Of a stretch of 64,000 nt of DNA, positions 1 to 9,542 are shown in pieces. The DNA lies in NCBI RefSeq assembly GCF_965224175.1, contig NZ_OZ245041.1, positions 1,178,001 to 1,242,000 on the forward strand, written 5' to 3'. Origin of the DNA: Kordia sp965224175 (GTDB lineage Bacteria > Bacteroidota > Bacteroidia > Flavobacteriales > Flavobacteriaceae). Positions within the stretch are counted from its first letter, which is position 1. Each line of letters starts with the position of its first letter. The notes under the pieces are model-generated. The model searched no databases, was not told the DNA's origin, and was given only the letters and a program-made list of their open reading frames with translations. A program made the position numbers and the translations under genes.

Positions 1-1
1 T

Positions 2-646
2 GCTATTTATCTTTTCATTAAATCAAAAGAGCAAAAATTTGATAAAATTAAAAGAGGAATTATTCAAACCTTATCCTTCCAAATAGGGGAAGAAAGAGAC
101 ATTTCAAGATTCGAAATTCAGACTGTGATAAATTCTAAGCTAAAAGAAAACAGGATTAATACAAATAAAATTAGTGTTAAAGAATTAATTGAAGATTTAG
201 TAGTAACAGTAATGTCAAGTCCATTACTAGATAAAGAGAGAAAAACAACAGTTATTAACAGTTTAAAATACCTATATTTTAATAATACGTTTCATCAAAG
301 CTTACTTGATTTAATTACACTTAATCTTCCTGATGATAAATTAAAAGAAAAAATCGATTTATTAATCAATGAAAGTAAAAAGAAGAGCTCAAAAGAAAAT
401 TATTTACAACAAGAATCAAAAGGTAAAAAATCGATATCATCATTATTTGGCCTTATTACTATCATATCAATTCTAATAACTTTAATCACCTACATAGTAG
501 GTGCAGAGAAATATAATGAATTATTTAGTCCTAATGATCCAGAAAACATATTGTTTGGATATAAAGCTAATCTAATAATAGGCATTGTAATCTCTGTTGT
601 GTCTGTTTCATTTACTATTTTCATAAACAAGATTAAACAAAAATAA
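2..646 (+). CDS. Membrane protein of unknown function, 5' end outside window
   Basis: The frame is open from base 2 with no stop before the GTG at 125, so the gene most likely begins upstream of the window and only its C-terminal ~214 residues are visible. The visible part is a charged, Lys/Glu-rich cytosolic stretch followed by two hydrophobic segments near the C-terminus (around 449-507 and 565-630 in the DNA), separated by a short polar loop. I recognise no domain. The GTG at 125 could be an internal start but has no special support. Confidence is good that this is coding and low on function. Confidence 0.7.
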   Translation, partial: AIYLFIKSKEQKFDKIKRGIIQTLSFQIGEERDISRFEIQTVINSKLKENRINTNKISVKELIEDLVVTVMSSPLLDKERKTTVINSLKYLYFNNTFHQSLLDLITLNLPDDKLKEKIDLLINESKKKSSKENYLQQESKGKKSISSLFGLITIISILITLITYIVGAEKYNELFSPNDPENILFGYKANLIIGIVISVVSVSFTIFINKIKQK

Positions 647-740
647 ATGTTCCTAACAAACCTTTAACACATCTTTATAAACACCAATATATGGTAAAAT
701 AGAATTAAACGTTTATATTTGAACAAATGTTTATTTAGGA

Positions 741-2666
741 ATGCAATTCAAACACCCAGAAGTACTTTACGCCTTATTTTTACTACTCATTCCTATTCTG
801 GTTCACTTATTTCAACTTCGCCGATTTGAGAAAACCGCGTTTACGAATGTAAAGTTTTTACAAAATGTTATTTTACAAACTCGAAAGAGTTCACAATTAA
901 AGAAATGGCTGATTCTTTGTACGCGATTGTTAGCTATGGCTGGATTGGTTTTTGCGTTTGCACAACCGTATTTTGCCAATCGAGACATTGTAAAAACTGA
1001 GAAAGAAACTGTTATTTATCTTGATAATTCGTTTAGCATGCAAAGTAAAGGTGAAAAAGGCGCTTTGCTAAAACGTGCAGTTCAAGAGTTGTTGAATACC
1101 GTTCCTGAAGATGAAGAAGTTTCTATTTTCACAAACACAGAAACGTATAAAAATACAACTATCAAAAGTATTCGAAATGAATTGTTGCAATTGGAGTATT
1201 CACATCAACAAGAAGCAATTCCATCTGTGATTTTGAAAGGTCGTAAGTTATTTTCTAAGCAAAATAATTCTGTAAAAAACCTGATTTTAATCTCAGATTT
1301 TCAACAAAACGAACAACTTTCTGTTCGAAACGATAGTACGTTCACGACAAGTTATGTACAATTAAAACCTGCAAACGCTAATAATATCGCGCTTGACAGC
1401 TTGTATATTTCAGCACAAGACGCAAGTGCTGTAACTATTTCGGTTGTTTTGAAAAATTCAGGCGTTCCTGTGCAAGATGTTCCTGTTTCATTGTATGATG
1501 GCGGAAGTTTGATTGCAAAATCATCAGTAAATTTAGACACACAAAATAGTTCGGAAGTTAGCTTTTCGATTCCTTCTAATAAAGTGATTCAAGGAGAAAT
1601 TCGTATCGATGACAATTCACTGCAATTTGACAATACGTTGTTTTTTAACATCAATTCTCCACAAAAAATTAATGTATTAGCGGTGAATGAAACTGATGAT
1701 GATTTTTTGAAAAAATTATATACTAATGACGAATTCAACCTGACTTCTACTCCATTGAATCAGTTGAATTACAACGCAATTGCTACACAACAATTAATTA
1801 TTCTGAATGAACTTAAAAGCATTCCTAATCCGTTGTTGACAGCATTGAGAAGTTTCAAACAAAATGGAGGTTCACTTGTTATCATTCCTGCCAAAGAAAG
1901 CGATTTGACAAGTTATAATACATTGTTGCAAGCTAATAATTTTGGGCGTTTTCAAGAAGTAGCAAACGTAACCGAAAAGAAGATTACTAAAATTAATTTT
2001 TCGCATCCGCTTTTTACAAATGTATTCGAAAAGAAAGTAACCAATTTCCAATATCCGAAGGTAAATCACTACTTTTCTATCAATGGAAATGCTGCTGTGT
2101 TAGCACTTGAAAACAATCTACCGTTTTTACTTTCAACAAACGAAACTTACCTTTTTACGGCTGCCATCAATAACGAGAATTCGAACTTCAAAAATTCGCC
2201 ACTTATCGTTCCTATTCTTTATAATATTGGAAAAAATAGTTTACGATTAACGAATTTGTATTACACTTTAGGCAAAGAAAATACCTTTGATGTACAGACA
2301 TCACTTGGGCAAGACGCTGTGTTGACTATCGCGAAAGCTGAAGAAGAATTTATTCCGTTACAACAAACAGCAAATAATAAAGTTCGATTGACGACAGATG
2401 AATTTCCATCGAAAGCTGGAATTTACAGTATTAAAAATCAAAATACTGAATTACAAAAGATTAGCTATAACTTCAATCGAAAAGAAAGCACGTTACAATA
2501 CCATAATTTAGCCAACATATATCCAAATCAAACACATACTACGGTGTCGCAATTCTTTGAAGATTTAAAAAATGAACAGTCTGTTGCTTCGCTTTGGAAA
2601 TGGTTTATTATTTTTGCGCTACTATTTTTAGGTATTGAAATTTTGATTTTAAAATTCGTCAAATGA
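741..2666 (+). CDS. BatA-like membrane protein with VWA-type domain
   Basis: A 641-aa protein with the N-terminal double-membrane-segment domain of the BatA/aerotolerance-regulator family: hydrophobic stretches at about residues 8-25 and 56-78. A von Willebrand A-like region follows, with a DxSxS MIDAS motif (D95, S97, S99). The long middle part looks like beta-rich periplasmic domains, and a last membrane helix lies at about 617-637. The family is linked to the Bat operon and MoxR-type chaperone systems, but no moxR or other bat gene is nearby, so the role is unknown. It is the first gene of a tight operon, and its stop overlaps the next start (ATGA at 2663). Confidence 0.85.
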   Translation: MQFKHPEVLYALFLLLIPILVHLFQLRRFEKTAFTNVKFLQNVILQTRKSSQLKKWLILCTRLLAMAGLVFAFAQPYFANRDIVKTEKETVIYLDNSFSMQSKGEKGALLKRAVQELLNTVPEDEEVSIFTNTETYKNTTIKSIRNELLQLEYSHQQEAIPSVILKGRKLFSKQNNSVKNLILISDFQQNEQLSVRNDSTFTTSYVQLKPANANNIALDSLYISAQDASAVTISVVLKNSGVPVQDVPVSLYDGGSLIAKSSVNLDTQNSSEVSFSIPSNKVIQGEIRIDDNSLQFDNTLFFNINSPQKINVLAVNETDDDFLKKLYTNDEFNLTSTPLNQLNYNAIATQQLIILNELKSIPNPLLTALRSFKQNGGSLVIIPAKESDLTSYNTLLQANNFGRFQEVANVTEKKITKINFSHPLFTNVFEKKVTNFQYPKVNHYFSINGNAAVLALENNLPFLLSTNETYLFTAAINNENSNFKNSPLIVPILYNIGKNSLRLTNLYYTLGKENTFDVQTSLGQDAVLTIAKAEEEFIPLQQTANNKVRLTTDEFPSKAGIYSIKNQNTELQKISYNFNRKESTLQYHNLANIYPNQTHTTVSQFFEDLKNEQSVASLWKWFIIFALLFLGIEILILKFVK

Positions 2667-3919
2667 ACCTCATCATAAAATCCGCTACTATTCTTGATGC
2701 GTCGAGTAAACATCATCGCACTACAAAAGATATTTTGATAGAAAACGGAATTATTACACAGATTGCCACTTCCATAGAAAATTCAAACAATTACGAGACT
2801 ATTTCGCTTGAAAACCTTCATGTTTCACAAGGTTGGTTTGATAGCAGTATAAGTTTGGGAGAACCAGGATTTGAAGAACGCGAAACGATTGAAAATGGGT
2901 TAAAAACTGCTGCCAAAAGTGGTTTTACAGCCGTTGCCGTAAATCCGAATGCAAATCCTATCGCAGACACAAAAGCTGATATTGCTTTCTTAAAAAGTAA
3001 TGCTTTTGGAAATGCTGTTGACCTCTACCCTATTGGCGCACTTACAACTAAAAGTAAAAGTGTAGACTTGGCAGAATTATTTGATATGAAAAATGCAGGC
3101 GCTGTTGCGTTTGGCGATTATCAAAAAGCCATTGAAAACCCGAATTTACTGAAGATTGCTTTGTTGTATGCTGATAATTTTGACGGTTTAGTGTTATCAT
3201 TTCCACAAGAAAATAAAGTTGTTGGTAAAGGAATTGTAAATGAAGGTCCAAATAGTACGCGATTAGGTTTAAAAGGAATTCCTTCTTTGGCAGAAGAATT
3301 GCATATTGCCCGTGATTTGTTTTTGTTGGAATATACAAAGGGAAAATTACACATTCCGACAATTTCTACAGCAAAATCAGTACAACTTATCCGTGAAGCG
3401 AAAGCAAAAGGATTGAATGTAAGTTGTTCGGTAGCTATTCATAATTTGATGATGACAGACGACGAATTGGAAACGTTTGATACCAACTATAAAGTATTAC
3501 CTCCATTACGCACTGAAAAAGATCGCAAAGCTTTGATTGAGGCTTTATTTGATGGTACAATCGATATGGTAACTTCTGATCATAACCCAATTGATGTAGA
3601 ACATAAAAAAGTAGAGTTTGACAACGCTATGTTTGGTACAATTGGCTTAGAAAGTGCTTTTGGTGCTTTGCAAACCATTTGTAATACTGATAAAACAATT
3701 GAACTCTTAACTGCAGGAAAAGAACGTTTTGGCATTGCAATTTCGAACATTACAGAAGGACAAAAAGCGAATTTAACACTTTTTAATCCTGAAGGAACTT
3801 ATACATTTACTAAAAAGCACATTCACAGTACTTCTCAAAATTCTGCTTTCTACGGAAAAGAATTAAAAGGAACTGTGTATGGAATTATTCACAATCATCA
3901 AAAAATAGATTCATTATGA
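2663..3919 (+). CDS. Dihydroorotase-like amidohydrolase, probably non-catalytic
   Basis: A 418-aa amidohydrolase-fold protein resembling type I dihydroorotase, the ring-closing enzyme of pyrimidine synthesis. The overall architecture and the NPNANP and SDHNP segments fit the family. The metal site does not. The usual HxH before L-R-E-P-G is S62-x-S64 before L-G-E-P-G (residues 60-69). The His of the vHxE segment is replaced (LVLSFPQE). The HVST histidine is Thr (LHIPTIST). The Asp of the SDH segment is kept. This looks like the inactive PyrC-type homologues known in some bacteria that act structurally with aspartate carbamoyltransferase. Translationally coupled on both sides, with 4-bp ATGA overlaps. 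A catalytic PyrC probably lies elsewhere. Confidence 0.8.
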   Translation: MNLIIKSATILDASSKHHRTTKDILIENGIITQIATSIENSNNYETISLENLHVSQGWFDSSISLGEPGFEERETIENGLKTAAKSGFTAVAVNPNANPIADTKADIAFLKSNAFGNAVDLYPIGALTTKSKSVDLAELFDMKNAGAVAFGDYQKAIENPNLLKIALLYADNFDGLVLSFPQENKVVGKGIVNEGPNSTRLGLKGIPSLAEELHIARDLFLLEYTKGKLHIPTISTAKSVQLIREAKAKGLNVSCSVAIHNLMMTDDELETFDTNYKVLPPLRTEKDRKALIEALFDGTIDMVTSDHNPIDVEHKKVEFDNAMFGTIGLESAFGALQTICNTDKTIELLTAGKERFGIAISNITEGQKANLTLFNPEGTYTFTKKHIHSTSQNSAFYGKELKGTVYGIIHNHQKIDSL

Positions 3920-4242
3920 ATCAGCAAACCATAGAAGAAGGAAGACAAGCTGCAATTATTAGTTACATCACAATTATTGGATTGGTCATTGCAATTTCTA
4001 TGAATATAGAAACTAAGAATGAATTTGCGCGTATGCATATTCGTCAATCGCTCGGATTGAATATTTTATTTTATGTGATCTCATTTTTTATCGGCTATTT
4101 TAATAGTTGGATGATTTCTGGATCATTTTATGTATTCTTTATTGTATTGTGGGTTTTCGGACTTACAAACGCTATTCAACGTGAATACAAACCAATTCCG
4201 TTGTTGGGCGATTATTTTCAAGATTGGTTTAAATCTGTTTAA
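3916..4242 (+). CDS. Small DUF4870/Tic20-like membrane protein
   Basis: A 108-aa protein with three hydrophobic segments (about residues 13-31, 48-65 and 68-88) and short charged ends. The pattern, including the conserved H-x-R-Q-S-L start of the second segment and the P-L-x-G end, matches small DUF4870/Tic20-like membrane proteins, whose function is unknown. It starts inside the stop of the preceding gene and is followed 12 bp later by the esterase, so it belongs to the same operon. Confidence 0.7.
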   Translation: MNQQTIEEGRQAAIISYITIIGLVIAISMNIETKNEFARMHIRQSLGLNILFYVISFFIGYFNSWMISGSFYVFFIVLWVFGLTNAIQREYKPIPLLGDYFQDWFKSV

Positions 4243-4254
4243 AACACAATTACC

Positions 4255-4908
4255 ATGGATACTAAAAAGTTATCACTTCACCATATTATCAAAGCACCAA
4301 AAGTAGCTACGGAGAAAGCTCCTGTTATCATTTTATTTCACGGATACGGAAGTAATGAGGAAGATTTGTTTTCGTTTGCAGCAGAATTGCCTGAAAACTT
4401 ATTTGTAGTTTCTGCGCGTGCGCCAAGAGATTTGCAACCATATGGATATTCATGGTATGACATTCACTATACAGCTACTGAAAAAATAAGTAATGATGAA
4501 CAAGCATTAGAATCGCGAGATTTAGTCGCTACTTTTATTGATGAAGTTGTTACAAATTATCCTGTAGATGCTTCTAATGTTACGCTATTAGGTTTCAGTC
4601 AAGGAACAATTTTGAGTTATGCTGTAGCATTTACCTATCCTGAAAAAGTAAAAAATGTTGTGGCACTGAGTGGTTATTTGAATCATAAACTCTTTGAAGT
4701 GAGCAATGATAAAGATTACAGTCATATGAATTTTTACTGTTCTCATGGAAGCGTAGATCAAGTAATTCCTGTTGATGCAGCACGTTTAATTACGCCATTT
4801 ATGGAAGCTAATAGTTTGAATCATGTCTATGAAGAATATCCTGTAGGACATGGAGTTGCTCCACAAAACTTCTACTCTTTCAAAGCTTGGTTGGAGAAGT
4901 TGATGTAA
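4255..4908 (+). CDS. Phospholipase/carboxylesterase family serine hydrolase
   Basis: A 217-aa alpha/beta hydrolase of the short carboxylesterase/acyl-protein-thioesterase-like family. The nucleophile elbow is G-F-S-Q-G with Ser115. The family's catalytic Asp is at D168 (HGSVDQVIP) and the His at H199 (GHG). The oxyanion-hole region HGYGSNEED starts near residue 29. No signal peptide, so probably cytosolic. It sits in an operon between the DUF4870-like gene (12 bp) and an unknown gene (1 bp). The substrate is not evident. Confidence 0.88.
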   Translation: MDTKKLSLHHIIKAPKVATEKAPVIILFHGYGSNEEDLFSFAAELPENLFVVSARAPRDLQPYGYSWYDIHYTATEKISNDEQALESRDLVATFIDEVVTNYPVDASNVTLLGFSQGTILSYAVAFTYPEKVKNVVALSGYLNHKLFEVSNDKDYSHMNFYCSHGSVDQVIPVDAARLITPFMEANSLNHVYEEYPVGHGVAPQNFYSFKAWLEKLM

Positions 4909-4909
4909 G

Positions 4910-5491
4910 ATGCATTATAAAAAGAATATTGACATTGATATTGAAGCTTCCAAAAAAGCAGAAGTACTTATTTTTATTAGGGATTATGCTTCTCCAATGC
5001 TCTTGTTAGATATTTTTTTTGATGTCATATACTATATTATATTAATAGCTGCATTTCCTGTAATGTCAATTTTTATTCTGATAGATAGTCTTAATCATAC
5101 GTTTTATCTGTTGTTTTCAATTCTCTACTTTATAATTACTGTAACTATTGCTTCTTTAATAACATACGTTCTATGTTCTCCTAGAAAACTTATGAGAATC
5201 TCCGGAATTTCTCCACAAAAAAATTATGCTATTTTAGAAAAGATCAGCAAACAAGCTGATTGGGATTTACGTCTCAATTCTGGTAAATTTTCTGTATACA
5301 AAGCAGGTTATTCACTTATTAGTTATGGAAAAGAACTCGTAGTCATTTATGATCATCAAGACATTCTTATCAATTGTATAAACTTATCAAGAATGGGAAG
5401 TAGATCTCCTTTTCACTGGTCTGGTAGTCGAAAAATGGAAAAGCAAATTCGAAAAAAATTCAAGCAACATTTAGCTCAAATACAATCATGA
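4910..5491 (+). CDS. Hypothetical protein with two membrane segments
   Basis: A 193-aa protein I do not recognise with certainty. Two strongly hydrophobic hairpin segments lie at about residues 28-55 and 62-88, followed by a soluble C-terminal half with a basic end. The layout, membrane hairpin then a small beta-rich domain, recalls YcxB/PH-like membrane proteins, but this is only a resemblance. It begins 1 bp after the esterase stop and overlaps the next gene by 4 bp, so it is cotranscribed. Confidence 0.65.
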   Translation: MHYKKNIDIDIEASKKAEVLIFIRDYASPMLLLDIFFDVIYYIILIAAFPVMSIFILIDSLNHTFYLLFSILYFIITVTIASLITYVLCSPRKLMRISGISPQKNYAILEKISKQADWDLRLNSGKFSVYKAGYSLISYGKELVVIYDHQDILINCINLSRMGSRSPFHWSGSRKMEKQIRKKFKQHLAQIQS

Positions 5492-5964
5492 AACAATTTA
5501 CATTATTACTTTTACTAGGACTTCTATTCACTTCGTGTAATAACGAAAAAGTTTCTAACATGGAACATACAATTGACGCTTTACAAAAAGAAGTGACTGA
5601 ACTAAAAGCACAAAATAAACTCTTGAAAGATTCTTTACTTACTACTAATGTAGAATCGAGATTGTTGAATTCACAATTAATTGGAAGTCCAACAGAAGGA
5701 AAGATCCTTGTGAACAAAGAAAATAAAATCAATCTACGATTTCAGGAAGATTGGCGTTTACCTCCATATGATGTGTATCAAATCATAGAGAATGGTGAAA
5801 AGATCACCAAAAAACTCTTATTAAAACAGCAAACAAAACCGTTTTTTGAAATTACAGTTTTTCCAAAAAACAAAAAAGATAATGAAACAAAGTTGGAAGC
5901 TGTATTTGACTTCGATGGAAATGCTTTAACGATCCCTGCGCATATGAATTATCACTTGGAGTAA
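5488..5964 (+). CDS. Hypothetical lipoprotein with coiled coil
   Basis: A 158-aa protein with a short lipoprotein signal ending in LLFTSC (Cys17 is the likely lipidated residue). A Glu/Lys/Leu heptad-like stretch at about residues 22-55 suggests a coiled coil, and the C-terminal domain is probably a small beta fold. Last gene of the 0.74-5.96 kb operon, starting in the stop of the preceding gene. The function is unknown, and the context suggests an envelope-located product. Confidence 0.7.
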   Translation: MKQFTLLLLLGLLFTSCNNEKVSNMEHTIDALQKEVTELKAQNKLLKDSLLTTNVESRLLNSQLIGSPTEGKILVNKENKINLRFQEDWRLPPYDVYQIIENGEKITKKLLLKQQTKPFFEITVFPKNKKDNETKLEAVFDFDGNALTIPAHMNYHLE

Positions 5965-5986
5965 TTTTTATTTACTCCTTTAAAAA

Positions 5987-6619
5987 CTACTGCAAATGCT
6001 GTCTATTGCTACTTTTATAAAATAAATCTGTGAAGTATGGAAAGTTGTCAGAAACGAAAAGTTTGATACGCTTACTTTCTTTGCATTCGTCTAGTGTTCC
6101 GCAAGGCAAACTGTCTTTATGCAAAATTGTTTCTACTTTATAACGTTCGCCTTTGAATGTATATGCTGCATTGATGCGTATATAACCAGGATATGTAGGA
6201 TTAATACTTTCAATTTCTCCATACATTTTGGTATAACTTTTAAAAGCTACATTTCGTGTGATTGGACGACTTGTGATTAAAATTTTAGATGAAGACAAAT
6301 TACTTGGATCATATTTTACAGCGTAGTATGCGTCTATAATTGGAGCTCCATTTCGAACTTCACCAAGTTCTTTTTCCAAAGGTCCATGATCACTAATCCA
6401 TTTTCCTTTGTAGTAATATTTATATTCTATGATTCTCGAAATACTAGTAGTGCGATGACCACCACGTTTAGTTATTTTACTAACTTTACCAATGGTATAT
6501 TCAGCATTTGCAGCAAAATGTTCATCTTCCTTTCTATTAGAATATTCTATATAAAAAATGATCAAAACTACGCCACATACAATAATGAAACTCCTTGTTT
6601 TAGCCTTGATATTGAGCAT
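5987..6619 (-). CDS. Hypothetical membrane-anchored protein
   Basis: A 210-aa protein with one N-terminal membrane segment (about residues 10-26), then an extracytoplasmic region with two beta-rich parts that both start with a G-x-V/I-x-x-I-like strand and a Y-x-x-x-G-x-x-Y pattern (around 41-75 and 132-165). This resembles DUF3592-type tandem domains, but I cannot confirm it. It overlaps the 3' end of the upstream gene by 20 bp, so the two are one transcription unit. Confidence 0.6.
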   Translation of the reverse strand: MLNIKAKTRSFIIVCGVVLIIFYIEYSNRKEDEHFAANAEYTIGKVSKITKRGGHRTTSISRIIEYKYYYKGKWISDHGPLEKELGEVRNGAPIIDAYYAVKYDPSNLSSSKILITSRPITRNVAFKSYTKMYGEIESINPTYPGYIRINAAYTFKGERYKVETILHKDSLPCGTLDECKESKRIKLFVSDNFPYFTDLFYKSSNRQHLQ

Positions 6620-7127
6620 ATAAAACTTCTCTTAATAATTCAAACTTCAAATTTTTATCCTTATCAATTTCATAAGCAAGTAACATTTCTCCCCAATAAC
6701 TTCCATCAGAGAAACTGCATAAAACCCACTTGTGGTTAATTACTTTTACTTTATCAACGGTCATAAATTTTCCATCAGTACCATCAAAAGGAACTAAAGG
6801 ATTGTTGGCAGAAGCTGAATTTTGGTCATATATAGCATCAATAATCTCTTGTGAAAGGTTTTCTGTATCAAAATTATATTCATCAAAGTATGCTAAAGCT
6901 TCTCCATTGTTTTTTAATGAAAAATAGCTTAAATCTAAGTTTTGATCAATTAATATTTCCATAGAATCTTTATAAGCAACTACATCGTTTTTTAAGCCTT
7001 CTGTTTTCTCACGGAGTTTTTCAATCTTTGTATTTTGTTGTTCGTACATCTTATTCATACTCACATATTGGTAAATTGCTAATAAAACCAAGAATATAAC
7101 TGTGTACAATAAAACTCTTTTTTTCAT
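6600..7127 (-). CDS. Hypothetical membrane-anchored coiled-coil protein
   Basis: A 175-aa protein with an N-terminal signal anchor (about residues 5-22), a Lys/Glu-rich helical stretch with heptad character (about 27-65), and a C-terminal domain of about 100 residues rich in aromatic residues and Asp/Glu. I do not recognise the family. Its 3' end overlaps the start of the next gene by 20 bp, and the start lies 13 bp downstream of the metallo-hydrolase stop, so the three - strand genes probably form one operon. Confidence 0.6.
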   Translation of the reverse strand: MKKRVLLYTVIFLVLLAIYQYVSMNKMYEQQNTKIEKLREKTEGLKNDVVAYKDSMEILIDQNLDLSYFSLKNNGEALAYFDEYNFDTENLSQEIIDAIYDQNSASANNPLVPFDGTDGKFMTVDKVKVINHKWVLCSFSDGSYWGEMLLAYEIDKDKNLKFELLREVLYAQYQG

Positions 7128-7140
7128 TTTGTATGCTATT

Positions 7141-7908
7141 TTAAATCGTAATCGTTAATGTATCGTATGCCAAAAATACGTTTTCTGGCAATTGTTTGGA
7201 AACTTCTGCATGAAAACCTAACAAGTGACTTATATGTGTTAAATATGCTTTTTCTGGTTGAAGTTCCGCAATAAATTCCAGTGCTTCTTCTAATGAAAAG
7301 TGTGATATATGTTCTTCAATTCGCAATGCATTGATTACAAGCACTTTTAAACCTTTTAATTTTTCTTTTTCGGCGGTTTCAATCGTTTTTACATCGGTGA
7401 GATATGCAAAATCGTCAAATCGATATCCAAAAACTTGTAATTTATAATGCCAAGCATTAATTGGAGTTACTGCAACACCTTTTAAAGTAAACACTTCATT
7501 ATTCTTTACATCATGTTGTATAACGCTTGGAGCGCCAGGATATTTGTTTTCATCTACAAAAATATAGGCAAATCGCTTTTGTAATTCTCCAAATACGCGT
7601 TGATGTGCATACATAGGAATATCGCCCTGACGAAAGTAAAAAGGTCGTATATCATCTAAACCTGCAGTATGATCTGCGTGTTCATGTGTAAAAAGAATAC
7701 CATCAATATGACTACAATTGGTACGCAGCATTTGCTGTCTAAAATCTGGTCCGCAATCAATCACGTATGTTGCGTTTTCCCAAGAAATCATAATAGAAAC
7801 ACGCAATCGTTTATCACGCGAATCATTACTCAAACAAACAGGATGTTCACTTCCTATAATTGGAATTCCTTGCGAAGTGCCTGTTCCAAGAAAAGTAACT
7901 GTCATCAT
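7141..7908 (-). CDS. MBL-fold metallo-hydrolase, PhnP-like
   Basis: A 255-aa metallo-beta-lactamase-fold protein. The N-terminus TFLGTGTSQGIP and the metal motif T-H-E-H-A-D-H (His75, His77, Asp79, His80) fit the PhnP/phosphodiesterase branch, as do the later DV and THxSH segments. PhnP enzymes hydrolyse cyclic phosphodiesters, but no phosphonate genes are near, so the substrate is open. It reads away from the + strand gene at 8072 and probably heads the - strand operon. Confidence 0.85.
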   Translation of the reverse strand: MMTVTFLGTGTSQGIPIIGSEHPVCLSNDSRDKRLRVSIMISWENATYVIDCGPDFRQQMLRTNCSHIDGILFTHEHADHTAGLDDIRPFYFRQGDIPMYAHQRVFGELQKRFAYIFVDENKYPGAPSVIQHDVKNNEVFTLKGVAVTPINAWHYKLQVFGYRFDDFAYLTDVKTIETAEKEKLKGLKVLVINALRIEEHISHFSLEEALEFIAELQPEKAYLTHISHLLGFHAEVSKQLPENVFLAYDTLTITI

Positions 7909-8040
7909 AAACTATAGTAGTTTGTTAAAAATTGGGTGCTTTTTTAGATAGATCTGTTCCATTTGTCGATCATTATTCAAATTTAACTTATTATTTAACA
8001 AAAAACCCGAAATAATGCATTCAAAAAAATAAGGATTGTT

Positions 8041-8048
8041 TATTTTTG
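8041..8048 (+). promoter_or_regulatory. Promoter -7 element (TAnnTTTG)
   Basis: The sequence TATTTTTG matches the Bacteroidota -7 consensus TAnnTTTG and lies 23 bases before the ATG at 8072. It favours that ATG over the ATG at 8036, which would lie upstream of the predicted transcript start. Confidence 0.6.
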
Positions 8049-8071
8049 TACCAAACAAATTCAAACTACTC

Positions 8072-9535
8072 ATGGCTATTGTCTATAAAGGTGATTCAAA
8101 CTTAGAAAACGTTCCTTCCTTAAAAGCGAAAGCATTACGAATTAACTTAAACAGTCAAATCTACGGTACATTTGCTGAGATTGGAGCTGGACAAGAAACA
8201 GTTCGTCATTTTTTCAGATCTGGAGGAGCATCCGGAACTATCGCAAAAGCGATGAGTGCATATGACAAAGATTTTAGTGATGCCATTTATGGTGTGGAAA
8301 ATGACAGACGTTATGTTACTGAAGCACGACTTAAGAAAATGTTATCGCATGAAATGTCTTTGTTAGAAGATCGTATTACACGTGACAAGCATCCTGATAA
8401 GATGTTTTTCTGTTTTGCAAATACGGTAGCGACTATTGACTTCGCTAAAAAATATAAAGGTCACGGTTGGATGGGAATCAAGTACCAAATTGATCCTTCT
8501 CAAGAATACAACGAAATTATATTGCATGTTCGTTTCCATGAAAACGATGCAAAGCTACAACAGGAAACATTGGGAATTATGGGTGTAAACCTTATTCACG
8601 GTGCTTTCTATAAGTATAATAATCCAAAGAATTTATTACGTTATTTATACGATCATATAGATAAGGATAAGATTGAGATAGATACCATAAATTTCTCTGG
8701 ACCACAATTTGAAGAAGTTGACAACCGATTGATGAGTTTACAACTTCTTAAAAATGGAATGACTGAAGCCGTTATTTTTGGACCTGACGGAAATAATATA
8801 CTTCCTGCACGATTGCTTTACAAAAAGAATGTATTGGCACTACGTGGAAGTTTCCGTCCTGTAACCAAGGTAAATATGGACATGTTCCAAAAATCGTACG
8901 ATATTTTTATTCGTGAAAATAAAGTAGAAGAAGAAAAAACAGTGGTTCTGTTTGAAATTACTTTGTCAAATCTTCGTGCAGAAGGAGAAATTGACGAACA
9001 AGATTTCATGGATAGAGCTCAGTTACTCGGTTCGCTTGGACAAACAGTAATGATTTCTAACTTTAAAGAATATTATCGTTTGGTTGATTACTTCTCCAAC
9101 TATACAAAAGAGCGTATGGCATTGACTATGGGCGTAAATAACTTAGTTGATATTTTTGATGAAAAGTACTATCGTCATGTCAGCGGTGGAATATTAGAAG
9201 CCTTTGGAAAATTATTCTACAAAGACTTGAAAGTTTATTTATATCCTATGAGACGTAAGGAAACTGGTGAATTAGTGAATAGTAATAACTTAAAAGTACA
9301 TCCACGTATGAAAGAATTGTATAAGTTCTTTAAATACAACGGAAAAGTGGTTGATATTTTTGATTTTGATAATAACATTCTTGATATTTTTTCTAGAAAA
9401 GTATTAAAAATGATTGCCGATAATGAAGAAGGTTGGGAAAAGATGTTACCTGATGGCGTTGCTGAAATTATCAAAGAGAAAAAGTTATTTGGCTATTTAC
9501 AGCAAAATGAAAACGAATTGATCGAAAATAAATAA
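8072..9535 (+). CDS. Conserved soluble protein of unknown function
   Basis: A 487-aa protein without signal peptide or membrane segments. The ATG at 8072 is chosen over an in-frame ATG at 8036 because a -7 promoter element (8041-8048) lies between them. The N-terminal 60 residues carry Gly/Ala-rich segments (FAEIGAGQETVRHFF, then GGASGTIAKAM) that look highly constrained. The rest is mixed alpha/beta with no catalytic motif I can name. I believe close relatives occur in other Bacteroidota, but I know no demonstrated function. Followed by a strong terminator, so monocistronic. Confidence 0.8.
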   Translation: MAIVYKGDSNLENVPSLKAKALRINLNSQIYGTFAEIGAGQETVRHFFRSGGASGTIAKAMSAYDKDFSDAIYGVENDRRYVTEARLKKMLSHEMSLLEDRITRDKHPDKMFFCFANTVATIDFAKKYKGHGWMGIKYQIDPSQEYNEIILHVRFHENDAKLQQETLGIMGVNLIHGAFYKYNNPKNLLRYLYDHIDKDKIEIDTINFSGPQFEEVDNRLMSLQLLKNGMTEAVIFGPDGNNILPARLLYKKNVLALRGSFRPVTKVNMDMFQKSYDIFIRENKVEEEKTVVLFEITLSNLRAEGEIDEQDFMDRAQLLGSLGQTVMISNFKEYYRLVDYFSNYTKERMALTMGVNNLVDIFDEKYYRHVSGGILEAFGKLFYKDLKVYLYPMRRKETGELVNSNNLKVHPRMKELYKFFKYNGKVVDIFDFDNNILDIFSRKVLKMIADNEEGWEKMLPDGVAEIIKEKKLFGYLQQNENELIENK

Positions 9536-9542
9536 TATATAG

